Assembly: GCF_900128475.1 (NCBI RefSeq)
Contig: NZ_LT635839.1
Coordinates: 837,935-901,934, forward strand
Length of the DNA stretch: 64,000 bases
From: Mediterranea massiliensis
GTDB taxonomy: Bacteria; Bacteroidota; Bacteroidia; Bacteroidales; Bacteroidaceae
Direction of reading: 5' to 3'
In this document: piece by piece, positions 62,596-64,000 of the stretch
Layout: each line of letters opens with the position of its first letter
How positions within the stretch are numbered: position 1 is the stretch's first letter
Made by a program: the position numbers and the translations under genes
Notes under the pieces: model-generated
Database searches by the model: none
Told to the model about the DNA's origin: nothing
What the model saw: only the letters and a program-made list of their open reading frames with translations

Positions 62596-63612
62596 TTAAA
62601 ACAGGCTTTCTGCAGGTGTATCGGGGCAGGTCTCCGCCGCCAGGTAGTGGCGGTAGAAGCGGCCGAAGTGGCACTCCCGCCGGTAGGGTATCCGCGGGCT
62701 GACGACGGGCGCGCTGACGCCCTCGCCCAGCCTGACGGGAGCTTCCTCGACCATGATCTCGTCCCACAGGCCCGCGTCGATGAACGACTGGTGCAGACGG
62801 CTTCCGCCCTCCACCAGGAGCGACTGCAGCTGGCGGTCGTAGAGGTCGGCCAGTATCTCTTCCAGCGATTCGCGGGTGTAGACCAGCGTGGGCGAAGAGC
62901 CGTCGAACAGGTGCAGGTCCTGCGGCAGGCGGTGATGGCGGTCGATGGTGACGCGTACGGGTGCGGGGCCGTACCAGTGGCGCACGTTGAGGCTGGGGTT
63001 GTCCAGGCGGGCGGTGTCGGTGCCCACGAGGATGGCCGCATGCTCGGCCCTCATCTTGTGTACCAGCATGGATGTCAGGGGGCTGGAGAGCACGGTGGGG
63101 TGTCCGTCCGTCCGCAGGCGGTCGATGAAGCCGTCGGCCGACTCGGCCCACTTCAGCGTGATGTAGGGGCGCCGGCGGGTGTGGAAGGTGATGAAGCGTC
63201 GGATCAGGGCGCGGCACTCGTCCTCGAGCACGCCCACCACCACCTCGCGGCCCGCGTCGCGCAGCTTCTGGATGCCTCGACCCGCCACCTTGGCAAAGGG
63301 GTCCTGACACCCGACGACGATGCGCGGTATCTGCTTCTCCACAATCATGTCGGCGCAGGGCGGCGTCTTGCCGTAGTGGGCACAAGGCTCCAGGCTGACG
63401 TAGAGGGTGGCCTCCTTCAGCAGGGCCGGCTCGCGGACGGAGCGGACGGCGTTCACCTCGGCGTGGGCCTGTCCGCAGCGCACGTGGTAGCCTTCGCCGA
63501 TGATGTGTCCGTCGTGTACGATGACCGCCCCCACCATGGGGTTGGGAGCGGTGTTGCAAAGTCCGTTTCGCGCCAGCTGGATGCATCGGCGCATGTATTT
63601 TTCGTCTTCCAT
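62596..63612 (-). CDS. ribD: Bifunctional riboflavin biosynthesis deaminase/reductase
   Basis: 338 aa. Deaminase half with zinc ligands in HAEVNAV and SLEPCAHYGKTPPCADMI, then the reductase half (RRPYITLKWAESADGFI, LLVEGGSRLHQSFIDAGLWDEI). It performs the second and third steps of riboflavin synthesis. ATG 63612 (MEDEKYMRRC) is chosen over a longer frame upstream; the second Met, six codons later, is also possible. Divergent from prmC. Confidence 0.94.
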   Translation of the reverse strand: MEDEKYMRRCIQLARNGLCNTAPNPMVGAVIVHDGHIIGEGYHVRCGQAHAEVNAVRSVREPALLKEATLYVSLEPCAHYGKTPPCADMIVEKQIPRIVVGCQDPFAKVAGRGIQKLRDAGREVVVGVLEDECRALIRRFITFHTRRRPYITLKWAESADGFIDRLRTDGHPTVLSSPLTSMLVHKMRAEHAAILVGTDTARLDNPSLNVRHWYGPAPVRVTIDRHHRLPQDLHLFDGSSPTLVYTRESLEEILADLYDRQLQSLLVEGGSRLHQSFIDAGLWDEIMVEEAPVRLGEGVSAPVVSPRIPYRRECHFGRFYRHYLAAETCPDTPAESLF

Positions 63613-63638
63613 ATTCTTCGTTTTTGGGGGAGAATGCC

Positions 63639-63646
63639 TACTTTTG
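63639..63646 (+). promoter_or_regulatory. Predicted -7 element of prmC
   Basis: TACTTTTG, 43 bases before the ATG at 63689, in the divergent gap with ribD. Confidence 0.5.
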
Positions 63647-63688
63647 CACGACATTATCCCCGTTGTACAAACTTTTCAATTCAACAAT

Positions 63689-64000
63689 ATGAGCATAGTG
63701 ACCATCGCTTCCATCCGTTCCCGCCTGGCGGCCTGCTACGAGGCAGGCGAGGCGGCGGCCCTGTCGCGCATCGTGTGCTGCGACCTGCTGGGGCAGTCGT
63801 CGGCCGACTATTACCTGGGCAAAGATATAGCTTTATCTTCAAAAAACGAACAGGAACTGGACGACATTCTGACGCGGCTCTGCAATTTTGAGCCCCTGCA
63901 GTACATCGAGGGGCGGGCGCGCTTTCTGGGCAGGGACTTCTGCGTGACCCCTGCGGTGCTGATCCCCCGCCCCGAGACGGAAGAGCTGGTCGAGCGGATG
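63689..64000 (+). CDS. prmC: Release factor glutamine methyltransferase, 5' part
   Basis: First 104 residues only; the gene runs off the right edge. The N-terminal helical domain is followed by PLQYIEGRARFLGRDF and VLIPRPETEELVE, the typical PrmC/HemK entry to the methyltransferase domain. The enzyme methylates the GGQ glutamine of release factors. The NPPY catalytic motif would lie beyond the window. Confidence 0.92.
   Translation, partial: MSIVTIASIRSRLAACYEAGEAAALSRIVCCDLLGQSSADYYLGKDIALSSKNEQELDDILTRLCNFEPLQYIEGRARFLGRDFCVTPAVLIPRPETEELVERM

Overview
The window is chromosomal DNA from a gut Bacteroidota, most likely Bacteroides or Phocaeicola. The evidence is two SusC/SusD pairs, a one-protein hybrid two-component regulator, an ECF sigma/FecR pair, many secreted glycosidases and lipoproteins, and the Bacteroidota -7 promoter word TAnnTTTG ahead of most transcription units. 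I could not run searches, so the genus is an inference. No tRNA, rRNA, IS element, CRISPR array or prophage gene was seen.

Region 1 (1-6370) is central metabolism: pta-ackA, a PhoA-type alkaline phosphatase, and a leftward operon (MIP18/SufT-like protein, TlpA-like thioredoxin lipoprotein, LpxH-like hydrolase).

Region 2 (6371-27309) is a polysaccharide utilisation locus (PUL) of two convergent arms. The right-going arm holds the hybrid sensor-regulator, a GH89 alpha-N-acetylglucosaminidase, a homologue of lysosomal heparan acetyltransferase (HGSNAT), a GH92 mannosidase, a GH28 enzyme and a histidine acid phosphatase. The left-going arm holds SusC, SusD, a second GH92 and an unknown secreted protein. 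Host N-glycan or glycosaminoglycan-type substrates fit best. A four-unit 22-bp repeat array lies upstream of the regulator.

Region 3 (27310-39758) is mostly housekeeping: radC, a glycosyltransferase, efp, rpmH, then an operon-like run (PASTA protein, RluD-type synthase, ddl, acyltransferase, NigD-like lipoprotein), followed by a rhodanese, a GH20 hexosaminidase and the succinylornithine transcarbamylase argF'. Two repeat-rich intergenic spots (29742-29810, 31048-31126) stand out.

Region 4 (39759-51847) is a second PUL: ECF sigma factor, FecR anti-sigma, SusC with an STN signalling domain, SusD, a BACON/discoidin lipoprotein, then GH110 and GH109 enzymes. These last two families remove blood-group B galactose and blood-group A GalNAc, so the locus looks aimed at mucin or blood-group glycans. 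GH20 just upstream would fit the same chain.

Region 5 (51848-64000) holds a porin, a fused ProB-ProA protein, a DUF2007 protein, and an envelope operon read leftward (DUF6242 lipoprotein, uppS, bamA, two ompH/skp genes, murI). It ends with ribD and a truncated prmC running off the right edge.
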